Source of the DNA: Hygrophila difformis | Lineage: Eukaryota; Streptophyta; Magnoliopsida; Lamiales; Acanthaceae | DNA: 64,000 bases | Direction of reading: 5' to 3' | Assembly: GCA_030278955.1 (NCBI GenBank) | Contig: JAOANR010000009.1 | Span: 36,897,974-36,961,973, forward strand | In this document: piece by piece, positions 1 through 11,359 of the stretch | Layout: each line of letters opens with the position of its first letter | Numbering within the stretch: the first letter of the stretch is position 1 | Notes under the pieces: generated by a model | Databases searched by the model: none | What the model saw: only the letters and a program-made list of their open reading frames with translations | Told to the model about the DNA's origin: nothing | Translations under genes and position numbers: made by a program

Positions 1-690
1 GTCGTATTCTCATGGTACAAGGACTTTACCCCTTCGGCGGATGTCTCAAAACCCTCGGTTTGGGTTCGCTCTCTGGGATTAAACCCCATGTTCTACAATG
101 AAGAGGCGTTATTGCTCATTGCCGATCTCGTTGGAAGGCCGCTTCAGGTTGATATTAATACTAAGGAGATGATCCGTGGTCAGTTCACTCGAGTATGCGT
201 GGAAGTTGACCTTTCATGTCTGGTTATAGGGAAGGTTATGGTTTGATCAGAATGACATTTGGTTGCATACTAGTGCCTTCATCGCGTATGTACCCATTGT
301 GGTATGTTCATGCATGGTTCAGATTTTTGTTGCCAAGAGAAAGGTGCTTGTGAAGACCCCATGGCCTCTGGGACGGCGAATGTTCCTCAATAACCTAAGA
401 ATGTGCCGGTCAATGATCCGAACTATAATTCTCCCTCTTTGGTAAGTGGATCTTCCATTGTGCTATATGATCACTCTAATATTGGGTAGTAATATCCCCT
501 GCCAAGGTTTCCGCCTGCAAATTTGGAAGTTCACCGGTGTATGGAAACTTCCAAAATTACACATCCCCCCCCCCCCTCCTGTGGAGCACGTTGAGACACA
601 GAGGTATGGGAAACTTCCAAAACGGCGACGAGTGAGGTTGCGGCTTGGTTACGATGATATGGCTCGCAAAAAAGATGGGTGGCTTGGTTA
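1..690 (+). pseudogene. LINE ORF1 fragment (DUF4283-type), copy 1
   Basis: The first 81 codons are open from the window edge and end at a TGA at 244-246. They encode the conserved stretch FSWYKDFTPSADVSKPSVWV and then NPMFYNEEALLLIADLVGRP. This matches the DUF4283 / zinc-knuckle region of plant L1-type LINE ORF1, an RNA-binding protein. The whole block is a close copy of 17568-18097. Relative to that copy the TGA arose from a GGA codon, and this copy has about 56 extra bases near 425-505. A short piece at 620-690 also matches 19500-19565, so the source element was longer. No start codon or reverse transcriptase is visible in the window. It is a degenerate, non-functional fragment. Confidence 0.7.
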
Positions 691-1380
691 CATGCAAGTA
701 TTGCCCGAAATTGGAATTTGTGGGAATTTAATTCAAAGTCCAAAAATTTAAACTGAACTTAAAATTAATCCGATGAATTTAACATGCATTTTTTTTTGCC
801 ATGTTTTTTTTTTTTTTTGAAGGAACTTGATAATCAATATGGTCCAAAAATTTTGAAGGAATGAGGCAATTTTTCTTGCTAACTTGGTGGCATTATTTTG
901 GGCAGAATTCGATAATCCATCTTGGAATCTTCGAGCATGTTGGGAGGTATGAAGAGTTTTCATGTCTTCAATACCATATTCTCTTTTAAATCGGCTTCAT
1001 GGATATTAACTCGAAGTGACATCACTGTTGGCTTGAAGACCATATTGAAGTCGTGGATCATGAATATCAACATGCATATTATTTGAATGACTAACTTGAA
1101 GATGTTGCCATGTTGATGGACCATGAGAAGCATCACGAATAAGCATGTCAACATGTCTTTGGTTCACCAAACTTGCATTGGAGATGCTTGAATTTTTTTT
1201 TTCTCTTGTAATATCTTCATCCTTGAAACTTTGGTCTCCATGATTGTAAATAAAAAATTTGAGGCAATAAAGACTACTTTTATTTTTGTCTTCAATGTTT
1301 GCCTCAATTTTTTTTATATCTTCAATGTTGAACCACTTGCTTCGCACAAACTTTGATGAAGTAATCAATTTTGCCAAAAA
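691..1380. other. AT-rich interval without a gene
   Basis: There are runs of T at 785-820 and several degenerate copies of a phrase like cttgaagaccatattgaag. I recognise no protein, RNA gene or element boundary. It may be the distal 3' untranslated part of the Tat gypsy element to its right, whose 3' LTR I could not find. Confidence 0.4.
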
Positions 1381-1419
1381 AAATACGTGATTTTTTTATT
1401 TGCGACTGAACTCGAAGTT

Positions 1420-1480
1420 GTAATTTTCCAAGCTGCCTACGTACCCTGTGAAGGGATCAAGTCAATACGTAGTTCAAAAT
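1420..1480 (-). other. Conserved 3' untranslated module shared by gypsy elements
   Basis: A block of about 45 bp containing GCCTACGTACCCTGTGAAGG occurs here in the 3' untranslated region of the Tat-like element. It recurs at about 57160-57215 in the inverted gag-only element, and in the opposite orientation at about 52588-52632 in the forward element. In each case it lies between the coding region and the expected polypurine tract. Its function is unknown; it is palindrome-rich (TACGTA at both ends). Confidence 0.7.
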
Positions 1481-1695
1481 AAATTGAATTTGTTTATTTT
1501 GAGCCGTACACAATTTATACTCTTGCGGGCCAGGAGTAGTACATTTTTTTTTCAATTTTTTTTTTGTGTGACGTGCAGTTTAGGCTCATGCGTCAAAGAG
1601 CATGACTTGCAATTCCTTCAGGCATAGAACTTCTTCAAGAACCGTCCATTTATTGGTCCAATGTTCACTCTGTCGTTATCAACCATCATGTAAGC

Positions 1696-1975
1696 TCAAT
1701 TTGTAAAGACTTTCGTGATGACATAAGGTCCATCCCATTTGGAGGTGAATTTGTTCCCATTGCAATAGTTGATGACAATGGGCCTCCGTATAGCAAGGAC
1801 GAGATCCCCGACTTGGAATGATCGTGTTTTCACTTTCTTATTGTAAAACTTGGATATACGATCTTGATAGCATTCCAACCTTTGTTGCGCTTCCAGTCTT
1901 CGTTCATCAAGAGCTTAATTCTTCCAAACAAAGACGAGCGTTATCCTCTTCAGTGAGCCCTTCTTGGATGGCAAC
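1696..1975 (-). pseudogene. Integrase C-terminal tail of the Tat gypsy element
   Basis: This is the continuation of the integrase ORF beyond the solo LTR insertion. The visible tail includes SFQVGDLVLAIRRPI and then SKWDGPYVITKVF, the usual GPY/F-type integrase C-terminal module. Directly next to the insertion point the translation VAIQEGLTEEDNARLCLEEL continues the sense of the upstream ORF. A single-base frameshift near 1910 separates that part from the LDERRLEAQQRLECYQD part. The tail ends at a stop near 1696. The product would not be functional. Confidence 0.75.
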
Positions 1976-4477
1976 TGTAATACCCGTAAATTTTAGAATA
2001 TAAAAATAGGAATTAATCCAATAGGAGAGAAGTTTTTGTTTCCGAGAACCCGTAGACGCGGAAATGCACGGAAGTCAAAGGACGACGAATTAGAACCCGA
2101 CGGACCAAAATCGACGGTCTTAAGATTTCAAGCATGAAATCGAATTGAGACGGAATAAATTTATGATGAGAAGCATAATCCGAAAATGACCCGGAAAATC
2201 GAGCGCGAAAACGTGGAAGGATAGAAGTCCGAAAGAGAGGAGAAAAAGACCCGACGGATCGGATCGCACGGACCCGCCCGGACCGCAGTCCAGGCGGGGA
2301 CCGCGCGCGGGCCGGGCGGGGTTTGGCCAAAAGGCGCGCCAACCCCGCGTGGCTCCACAGGTTTTGGCAAGTTGCGCGTTTTCGGCGATTTCTTACCATA
2401 ATTCGACCCCCCCGACTTTGGAAAGTGGATTTTGGACGGGGGAAGGTGAATAAGGTCGACCTAGGGTTGTCTCCCCACCCCATAAGCAGTCACAACAGCC
2501 TCCTAAAGCTCTCTCAAACTCTCCCAAGCCAAAACACTCTCCCGACGAACTTCCGACGGACTTCCGGCGACTTTCCGGCAACCTACAACGACCAAGCAAG
2601 GAAGTGGAACAAGGATTTCAGTGATAGATTCATTGGTAAGCCTTCAAACAGATTTCCATTCTCGTTTTTCCTCTCAAATCCCCAATCTAACTCTTGAATC
2701 GTTGATTGCAAATACGATCGTGGCCAAAGTCGGGAACTTTGCGTTTCGTAGATCCGTTCGTAGGATTTTGGACAAGCCGAGCGACCCTAGGACTACTCAA
2801 GAACACAACCACTGTAAGTTGAGCCATCCATATCAATACGGGTGATTTAGGGGCGTCCAGTATAGTCGTAATGTAACGAAACGTAAAAATCGAAGTTAAA
2901 AACCCCAACTTGCGCAGTTTCTGAAAACGGCCTAAAACTCCTATTTCGAGGATTCATGATCTGAGAAACTCAAAACTAGACTTTTAATCCTAACACATAA
3001 ATCTAGGTTGTGTAAAAATTTCAGACATTTTCGTTAACGTTTGCTATTTTAAATCGCATCGAAAAGAAACTGTTTTGACAAAACGTGTTTGAAATCTGCC
3101 TATGAACATGTCCGAACTTAGTGAGTCTATTTCTATATTTTGTAGTCTGATTTGATCTTTACAATCTAAATGAAAGTTGTAGATAATCATGTCTAGTATA
3201 TGTGTTTAAAATTCAGAATTTTTGGAGTCCATTTGATATGTCAAAAAGCCAATTTTCCGAACTGTGACAAATCTGTTTTGGGACAGTAAACTGTTTCCGC
3301 ATTAAACTCGATTTTTGACATGTTTCCTCAACTTATTTCGAGAAAGTTAAAACACGAAAGTTGTTCGTTAGGGCGTTTTGCATAAACTGTGAAATTTTCA
3401 GATTTTTCGGACTTAAACCGAATTTTTAAATTGAAAAGGCGTAAACTGTGACGCCAAGTTACTTTTAAATCGAAGGATTTTGAAATTTCGAAACGAACGA
3501 TCAAAGATTTGAAATACGATACATCTATACTTTTGAAAAACCTCGATACATTAAATCTAAACGATACATGAGATACTTTGGTGGAGGGTGAGTGCTCTGC
3601 AGGGTGCCTCTCTAGCCTTTCTCTTCGGGCCTATAATGGACGAGAGAATTTGATGAGATATTACGCCAATCGGCGGGAGATACATGGCCTACTCTCTCGG
3701 GTTGTCCGTATGGATTACCCGAGGCTCCGGAGTGGTACTGGGTATGGCAGATACGGCTGCGGCCGCCGGATCACCGGCTAAACGAGATACTTACGAAACG
3801 GCTGCGGCCGCCGGATCACCGGCTATACAAAACATTGAGAAATGGTTACGTAACGGGGAAATAAAAGATTTAATATTTTTAAGTATTTATTTATTTTTGC
3901 ATGTCTTTAAATTATGCATTTAAATTAAGTCTTTAAATTTCGTATCATGACTAAATTGTTATTGTGGATTAAATGCATGTTCAAGTACACAATTAAAATA
4001 TTATTTCCTTTAAATTTTGTGAATGCATGTTAGGAGTGAAATTTTAAATTATCTAATTAAATCCCTTTATTGCTATGTTAGGATCGACTTACTCAGTATT
4101 TTATATACTGATAAAATTGTTGTTTTCTCTTTTCTTTTCAGAGTATGAAGATAATGCATGAGCATATGCATTGGGGGATGGAAAAACTTTAACATTGTTT
4201 TATTGCTTTCATGATATTTGCATAACGGGCATGTAAATCCCGAGTTTTGGCCATGTCGGCCCACTTTACATTTTTTTTCCGCCGCGGTATATTATTACTA
4301 CTATTATACGTGTGGATGATACTTATTATTATTTTAAATAGATTCCGGACTCGTTTTTAAACCTTTTTGCAATACCTATAGCCTTGCATCTCTTTGGCAA
4401 GCTCGGAGAATCCGTGTCTTGCTAGAGAGATGTGGCGGTGACATCCCGGCCTGGGTTATCAAATCCGGGGTGTTACA
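1976..4477 (+). mobile_element. Solo LTR (2502 bp) inserted in a gypsy integrase
   Basis: The segment begins TGTAATACCCG, ends CGGGGTGTTACA and is flanked on both sides by the 5-bp direct repeat gcaac (1971-1975 and 4478-4482). It has no coding region, primer site or polypurine tract, so it is an LTR left by recombination between two LTRs of a full element. Its last 100 bases correspond, in reverse complement, to the starts of the LTRs at 54321 and 59111, and its first bases resemble the LTR at 52746. These are therefore members of one large-LTR gypsy family. Confidence 0.9.
3590..3832 (+). repeat. Structured, internally repeated segment of the solo LTR
   Basis: A 28-bp unit starting ACGGCTGCGGCCGCCGGATC occurs twice (about 3752-3779 and 3799-3826). 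Just upstream, CTCGGGT (3696-3702) and ACCCGAG (3717-3723) form a perfect 7-bp inverted repeat. This position in the LTR corresponds to the hairpin array seen in the related LTRs at 54862-55067, although the sequences differ. Confidence 0.6.
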
Positions 4478-5799
4478 GCAACTCTCAACGAGGGAATTTG
4501 CGTTTCAAGCGGCAACAGGGCCTCCACTCTGTAGACCAATGAATATGGCGTTGCCTTGGTGGGTGTGCGGAAGGTCGTGCGATATGCCCAGAGAGCTTCG
4601 TTGATCCTCTCATGCCAGTCACGTTTCGACTTGGAGACAACTTTCTTTAACAAACCGCATAAGATTTTGTTGAAGGCATCCGAAAGTCCATTTGCCGGTG
4701 GGTAGTATGCGGAACTCTTCCGTTGAGTGAAGCCAAACTTTTCGCACAACTTTGTAATGATGCTGTTAACAAATGATCGTCCGTTGTCTGTCATAATGTA
4801 ACGCGGGACGCCATAACGGTAGATGATGTTAATACGAATGAAGCTTGCAACATGTTCCCCTTTGACTTCTCTAAAGGGTGCAGCTTCAGCCCACTTGGAG
4901 AAGTAGTCAGTTGCGGCAAGGATGCAAACATGCCCCCCGGAGGATTTCGGCAGAGGTCCAACGATATCCATTCCCCATGCGTCAAACGGCCATGATGCTA
5001 CAGTTGGATGCAATGGTTCAGGAGGTTGGTGGATGAAGTTGGCGTGAAACTGGCAAGCTTGGCATTTTTTAGCAAACTCCATGCAATCTCTAACCATCGT
5101 CGGCCAGTAATATCCCATCCTCTTGATGCGAAAATGTAGCTTTGGTCCTGATCGATGCGCACCACAAATCCCACCATGTACTTCTTCCAATGCTTGAGCA
5201 GCATCAACGGAGCCTAAACAATGCAAAAGAAGTCCTTCAAATGACCTTCTGTATAAGGTGCCGTTGAAGTAGAAGAATCGAGCAGCACGTCTTCGGATAT
5301 CGATCATCCTTCTCGGATCTTCAAGTAATTTCTGATTCTGCAAGTAGTCGACCAAGGGTTGTCTCCAATCTTCTTCTTCTTCGATTTCAAACACCTCAAT
5401 GGCTGTATTCTCGTCGAACTCATCATCGCCTTCAAAAACTGGAGGCATCACCCATCCCTTAGTCAACGTGATACTCATCTTGTCTTCTGGAGAGGCGAGT
5501 GTTGATGCTAACTTCGCAAGGGAGTCAGCTTGTCGATTTTGGCTTCTCGGGACATGCTCAATCGTCACATTACGAAGATATGCCATCAATCTACGTGCGT
5601 ACTTGCAATATGGTACCAAATCCGATTTCTTGACTTCATATTCGCCAAGTAGCTGGTTGACTATTAACTTGGAGTCGCCATAGACTTGAAGATGTAACTG
5701 CTTGGCGTCGACTGCCATTTCCAATCCCGTCGGAGTGCGAAAACGATTCCTACTCCAGCTCCTTTCTTGTGGGCAGCTCCGTCGAAGTACATTTTCCAT
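4478..5799 (-). pseudogene. Gypsy archaeal-type RNase H and integrase
   Basis: The ORF opens in the second RNase H. It shows QVYGDSKLIVNQLLGEY and then RSQNRQADSLAKLAS, as in the archaeal-type RNase H that Tat-lineage elements carry in addition to the normal one. Integrase follows. The zinc-binding HHCC region includes EEVHGGICGAHRSG and KKCQACQFH. The core has the first catalytic Asp in AWGMDIVGPLPK and the second in IMTDNGRSF. The position of the catalytic Glu reads PPANGLSDAFNK, so the Glu appears replaced by Asp. The solo LTR cuts the ORF right after SLRVA. The protein would act in the preintegration complex, but this copy is dead. Confidence 0.85.
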
Positions 5800-6480
5800 G
5801 GTTGTCCAGCTTCAGTTAGCATCACATCTTCATCCCGAAGGTCGTCAGAAAGATCCCATTCAGCAGGTATCGGATGATCAGCTAAGAAGTCGGCCAGGGC
5901 TTGTCCTTTGATAGCCTTTTGTGGTACGTAAATGATTTCGAACTGTTGGAATAACAAGTACCATCGTGAGAGTCTTTCAGAGAATGCCGATTGTGACAAC
6001 ACGTGTTTGAGAGGATTTGCTTTTGATACGAGATGTACCTTGTGAGCTTGGAAATAATGCTTTAGCTTACGAATGGCGAAGACCAAGGCTAGACAAAGCT
6101 TTTCGATTGGGCGAAACTTGAGCTCGCTCGGCGTCATCATCCGACTCAGATAGTATAGTGCGTTTTCCTTGCCTCCATCGTTTTCTTGAGCCAGCAAGGC
6201 GCCAACAGAGTTTTCTTGGGTAGCTACGTACAGGATCAATGGTCGTCCGATCACTGGAGCAGCTAGCACTGACGGCTTCATTAGATACGCTTTGATGTTG
6301 TTGAACGCTTTCTTGCAGGACTCATCCCACTCGAACGGAATACCTTTTTTCATGAGCTTGCTGAACGGTTGGCATCTTCCAGCAAGATTGGAAATGAACC
6401 TCCGGATGTATGCGAGCTTGCCTTGAAAGCTCTTCAACTCGTGAATATCCCGTGGCTCCGGATCCTCAAGATTGCGTCAA
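5664..6480 (-). pseudogene. Gypsy RT thumb/connection and RNase H
   Basis: The translation starts with LKSFQGKLAYIRRFISNLAG, the usual RT-to-RNase H junction of plant gypsy elements. RNase H-like sequence follows, including RPLILYVATQENSVGALLAQ and QALADFLADHPIP, and then the start of the second RNase H (MYFDGAAHKKGAGVGIVF). A single-base deletion near 6460 separates it from the preceding segment, and another frame change near 5800 leads into the aRNH/integrase ORF. It is part of the same polyprotein as its neighbours on both sides. Confidence 0.85.
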
Positions 6481-6576
6481 TTTTGGCTTGCTCAATTTCA
6501 ATTCCGTGATTCCGTACAACAAAGCCGAGGAATTTTCCAGAGGACACGACAAATGCGCACTTCAACGGATTCATCT

Positions 6577-7629
6577 TCAGTTGGTGCTTGCGAAGGCGTT
6601 CGAACACGTCCTCAAGTCTTGCAAGTTATTGACTCGTTCCTTTGTCTTAACTACGAGATCATCGACGTAGCATTCGACCAAGTTGTGCAGCATGTCGTCA
6701 AAGATCTTTTGCATGGCGCGTCGATACGTTGCCCCCGCATTCTTCAGGCCAAAGGGCATAACTATATAACAGTATATGCCTTTAGGAGTCCGGAACGCAG
6801 TCATCTCTTCGTCTTCAGGCGCCATCTTTATTTTGTTGTAGCCGGAAGACCCATCCATAAAAGATAACTCTTCATGTCCCATGGTGGCATCAATGATCAA
6901 CTCGGTGATTGGCAACGGGAATTCGTCTTTTGGGCAAGCCTCGTTGAGATCACGGAAGTCCACACACACTCGGATTTGTCCATTCTTCTTTCTTACTGGG
7001 ACGATGCTTGAGATCCAGGTAGGATATTGTACTTCACGAATGAAGCCAACATCGATCAGCTTGTTCACCTCAGCTTCAATTTGTGACAGAAGTTCAGGCC
7101 GGAACCGACGTTGTGCTTTCTTCACGGGTCGTGCATCTTTCTTCACTGCAAGGCGGTGGACGGCTGTCTTGGGGTCCAGACCGGGCATTTCTTTATAGGA
7201 CCATGCAAAGACATCTCTGAATTCTTGGAGCAGTGCTACGTACTTTTCTGCTTCATCTACGGTGAGTAGGGCACTGATAAACGTTGGGCGAGGATATTTT
7301 TCATCGCCTAAGTCCACCTCACGAAGTTCATCCACCGTGACCTTGATTTCTTCTTCAAGTTGCATTGGTGCTGCGTTGGCGTCTTCTTCATTTGGCTCAG
7401 CGCAATCAACAGTAATATGATGGATGAACTCAACCTTGTCAATTTGATCATCTTTGTCATGCTTCATGAAGACGATGATTCGTTTCTTAAGCTTCAACCA
7501 TTCATCGGATGAGATAGTCCACTCAACTTGGCGCTTCATACGGGAAGGTACTGTACTCCTCACGTCATTTCCGTAATTTGGGACATCCAATATTCCTTGC
7601 CTTATTGGAGACCGTTCTTTACTCGCCAA
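6577..7629 (-). pseudogene. Gypsy reverse transcriptase
   Basis: The 350-codon ORF carries the RT palm signature YVDDLVVK, preceded by PFGLKNAGATYRRAMQKIF and WISSIVPVRKKNGQIRVCVD, typical of Ty3/gypsy RT. The variant FMDGSSGYN stands at the first catalytic Asp. The N-terminal approach contains FAWSYKEMPGLDP, also typical. A single-base deletion near 6600 shifts the frame, so the conserved continuation (FERLRKHQLKMNPLKCAF) is read in another phase. The upstream linker at 7630-7870 encodes repeated SVF-RLG motifs and is out of frame with gag-pro. Confidence 0.88.
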
Positions 7630-7869
7630 TGCTTTGTCTTGCGATTAACGTTTTGTGGAACTTAGCCTTTGGAAGACGGATTTCGCAGGGTTTCCCTTGG
7701 CAGAAGTTCCAAGCCTGTCGAAAACTGTCGGCTTCACTTCTTTGTTTGTCCCAAGCCTATGGAAGACGGATTTTTTATGTTCAGTTGTCTCTGTTGACTC
7801 TAGTCTATCATGGACACACCATTTTGGCTCTCCTTTTGATGGACTACCGATGCGATCAAATGTTGATTT

Positions 7870-9789
7870 TCATGCAGGTTGGTCCTCTGGGGTATGATCT
7901 TCTTGATTTGCTTCTTCGGTGATGTAATTGGCCGTAGCTCGTTTTATGACGATACGGACCGGTGCCTTCACTGTTTGTTCAGCTTTGACGAATATTGGCG
8001 CTTTCGATGCTTGGGGTGCCGTGTTGAATTCTGCAACATACCCAAGTCCACTCCGGTCACCTTTTCTCCGATTGCTGTCCGGGAGCTTTCCCAATGGCGA
8101 TGGCTCATTTGGGTTGAAGCCAGACTTTGTGAGCAACTTGAATGCATTTGGACCGAATTCCTTGTCGTTCTTCAGTTGGCGTGCCTCGCTGCCCTTGAGT
8201 TGTATCTTCACTGTTTTCTGCGACGTGCCGGGATCAATGGGTGTTAGTGGAAGTGTAAGTCCCTCGAACGCCTCTTCTAGAATGGACTTTCCCTTATCTT
8301 TGTGTGTTGGTTGATCATCTTTACGTTTCTCTTCTTTTGATAGAGATGCTTTAGCATTGGACGCCTCAAGGTAGTACTTAGCATCTCCGTAATATGACTC
8401 GGCCACCGCAAATTGCTTGTCATCGGCGATAACCATTTTGACGACGCCATCGTGCACGTACTTGAAGCATTGATGCCATGTAGAAGGGACGACACCATTT
8501 TCGTGGATCCATGTTCGCCCAAGGAGCATGTTGTATGATGTCCTTGCGTCGATTACGTGGAAGTAGGTGCTTGCAACCATTTCATCAATTTGAAGACGTA
8601 CTCGAATTCCACCAAGTGACTTTTGCCCCCCTTGGTTGAAGCCTTGGATCAACATCTTACTGTTTGACAGTTCTTCTTCAGAGATGCCCAATTCCTTTAG
8701 AGTGTGAAGGGGCATGATGTTAACGGCGGAACCTCCGTCTATCAATACTCGATTCACTCTTTTGTTGTCTACATATCCGATGATGAACAATGGTCGATTA
8801 TGAGCTTTCGAATTTTCCAACTCCATTGGCATGCCGTCGTCACTGAACGTGATAGAAACCATGCATTCGTCGAGGTGCGAATGGTCTTCCTCTTGTTTAG
8901 TGTGGTTTTGAGCACACATATTCTCAACTTCGGAGATGGTGTTGCAAGTTAACTCGTCGGGAACTTCAATCTCAATGAAACTAATTTGGGTAGAAACGGT
9001 GTTGGCACTCTCTGCTTCGTCTGCCAAGGTGATTTTGCCTTGATGGACGAGATCCATAACTTTTTCTTTGAAGACAAAACAGTCTTGGAGAGTGTGGCTC
9101 ACTAGACGATGGTATTTGCAATACACTGGATCATTGGTCATCCCCGCTTGCTCGGGACGCTTCATCCTTGGTAACTCGATGACATTTTCTTTCATTAATT
9201 CATCAAAGATGCCTGGTAAGTCGGAGTCGAGGAACGGGTACGTCTTAGCCTGTCTATCTTTCAACGACGGTTTTTGACGTTGATCTTGTGGTAGCCTTGA
9301 TTTTTCACTTCTCATAGGCTCTTTCCCACGTACTTTCACAAAAGTAGCACTCGTGGCCATGGCATCCTTTGTTGGCGGCTTTGACGATGGCTTTCCTCCC
9401 TTCTTCCATTCAACTCGATTGTTTGTACGAGTTTTCTGAATAGGCGGACCATATGCTCCACTTGATGCCAAACTCAACTCCATGTCGTCGGCACGAGTTG
9501 CAAGCTCTTCGAATGTTCGGGGATGAATGCCTTGCAGAATGTACCGTAAACCCCATTGCATTCCTTGAATGCACATTTCTATCGCCGAAGTTTCAGACAA
9601 CCGATCCTTGCAGTTAAGGCTCAGACTTCTCCAGCGGTTGATGTAGTCAATCACCGGTTCATCTTTTGACTGATGCGCATTTGTTAGTTCTATCATGCTA
9701 ACAGTACTTCGTGTGCTGTAAAAACGGTTCAAGAATTCTTGCTCGAGTTGATCCCAACTGTCGATGATGCCGTGTTCCAAGTCAGTATA
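7870..9789 (-). pseudogene. Gypsy gag C-terminal half plus aspartic protease
   Basis: The ORF continues gag after an amber codon. It has the retrotransposon gag core ([20 protein letters not shown], then [20 protein letters not shown]) and further on a cysteine/histidine stretch [20 protein letters not shown]. The protease active site reads [14 protein letters not shown] near residue 370 of this ORF, the DGGS form typical of Tat-lineage elements, followed by [18 protein letters not shown]. The ORF is 636 codons long and ends at 7870, upstream of the SVF-RLG linker. It would package and process the element RNA and proteins. Confidence 0.85.
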
Positions 9790-10572
9790 CTATTCGAACG
9801 CATTTCCCTTTAATGAACGAATGAACTGCTTGACGAGGTGATCTCCAAATGTACCCGCTTCGTTGCATGTCTCCACGAAATGGGCGATATGTTGCTTGGG
9901 ATTCCCTTTGCCGTTGAACTGTTGGAACTTGGGCGGTTGATAGCCATTCGGCATCCTCAATGAGTCTATGCGGGCACTGTATGGCTTGAAATACGTCAAG
10001 GAGGATTTTGAGCCTGCCGAGACTTCTTCTTTTAGTGTTCCCGTGATGAACTCTTTCAATTGATCAGCGGAGATGAGGCCGTCCGGAGTGATTTGGATGT
10101 CGGCGATTGTCTTCCCCTTTGCTGAAGCGCCTTGTTGGGAAGCTTCTGCTTCATCGCGGATCTCCACAGACTTGTTCGCCGCTTGAACATCGTTTGAGCC
10201 TTCGAGCTTGTTCAGGATTTGCTCCATGCGTGCTTCTTGCAACTCGGATTTCTTTGCAAGCAGTTCCACGATCTTCGTCAGATTGGCGATTTGCTCTTCG
10301 GGAGTGCTCGCCTGGGTTGTCATTGCAGTAGCATGACGCAGGGCAGATGTTTCTTCTTGATCTTCCCGCGGGCTTGACAATGGCGTGGGAGATCGTGGTT
10401 CATGTTGGATTCCTTCTTCCAACGGCGGCATGTCTAGATCAACTTCCTTCCCGCGCGTCGTATTCGCCATTTCAGTAGCCTTCTTCATATTCCTTGTGGT
10501 GACGTTGGGTGTGGCGGCACCGGATGTTGAAGAATTGCTCCTGGATGTGTTTCTCGTGATCCTTAAAGCCAT
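9790..10572 (-). pseudogene. Gypsy gag N-terminal half, ended by an amber codon
   Basis: I place the start at the ATG at 10570-10572 (MALRITRNTSRSN), just inside the primer-site region. The reading frame runs through a coiled-coil-like stretch (EEQIANLTKIVELLAKKSEL) to KQFIRSLKGNAFE and then a TAG at 9790-9792. The following codons ([14 protein letters not shown]) stay in the same frame, so a single Trp-to-stop change is the simplest explanation. Gag would form the particle; here it is truncated. Confidence 0.85.
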
Positions 10573-10619
10573 TGGAATTTGTTGACGACGGTTGAAGGAG
10601 ATGAAAGGCAGAAGAGTCC

Positions 10620-10638
10620 CACTGGGCGTGCCAAAATC
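10620..10638 (-). other. Primer-binding-site-like sequence of the Tat element
   Basis: Read on the minus strand directly after the 5' LTR, the sequence is TTTTGGCACGCCCAGTGGG. The pol-less element at 24110-24129 has nearly the same motif (TTGGCACGTCCAGTGG) in the same place. It is not the tRNA-iMet site used by other elements here; the priming tRNA is not identified. Confidence 0.5.
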
Positions 10639-11359
10639 TGTAAATGCAAAAATGCGTAGACAAAGAAACTGCAATATACTTTTATTAATTTCACAATAAA
10701 ATTGTCTACAAATTACAGAGAAATTTTAAATATCAAAGAACATATAGGAAAATCAAACTATATGGGTTCGACTTCTGGTACTCCTTTGATTCCTCCAACC
10801 TTGAAGACGTAGACGAGTTTTGTGCTTCTTCTCCGACTTCTTGGAATTTCTGCAGAGCTTCGTTGCTGTAGGATTTCTCAAAATGCAAGAGTTTTGAGAA
10901 TGAGAGAGTGGTCCTCATTTATGAAGGGTGTGCCTCTATTTATAGAGGAAAATTGGACATTAGGCCGATGATGATGGGCCGGCCCATTTTGAGAGTCCAT
11001 TGGGCCTATGTTGATGTGTTGATCCATTTTGAATATCCATTGATCTATTGGGCCGGTGTTGATGGGCTGGCCCATTAAATATCAATTGGTTCATTGGGCT
11101 GGTGGGTCTTCTTTTTCGACTTGTTCACCTTGGCCCAGTGTAGTGTCCATTGGACCATGTTGCATGTGGGTCTTTTATTTGGACTTGTCCACGTTCGCAC
11201 AATATCGATACATTTGGCTTGATCGATCCAACTAGTCCGATAAATATTAATAATTACTTTAAGCATTTAATTTATTTAAAATGCCTAAAATAATTAAATT
11301 AACATTTAAAAATTACACGTGTTGCATTTTCAGTGACGAATAAATTTCACGTGTTTACA
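10639..11359 (-). repeat. 5' LTR of the Tat gypsy element (721 bp)
   Basis: The plus strand begins TGTAAATGC and ends GTGTTTACA, giving TG...CA ends in both orientations. A minus-strand TATA box, CTATAAATAG, lies at 10936-10945, followed by the leader towards gag. The distal half has three degenerate copies of a unit containing GGGCCGGCCCATT. The LTR directly abuts CACTA-like sequence at 11360. Confidence 0.8.

Larger units (their letters stand above)
1420..11359 (-). mobile_element. Ty3/gypsy retrotransposon, Tat-like lineage, interrupted and degenerate
   Basis: Reading from right to left, the order is 5' LTR (10639-11359), primer-site-like sequence, gag, aspartic protease, RT, RNase H, a second RNase H, integrase and a 3' untranslated region. 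The second RNase H and the DGGS-type protease fit the Tat lineage. The reading frames are broken by an amber codon in gag, two single-base frameshifts between RT and RNase H, one frameshift in the integrase tail and a solo LTR at 1976-4477. No 3' LTR is visible, so the left limit is approximate. The right end directly abuts CACTA-like sequence, suggesting insertion into an older CACTA element. Confidence 0.85.

Noticed and set aside
2013..2697. Overlapping ORFs of 60-156 codons in the solo LTR
   Set aside because: They lie inside a solo LTR on both strands and have no domain.
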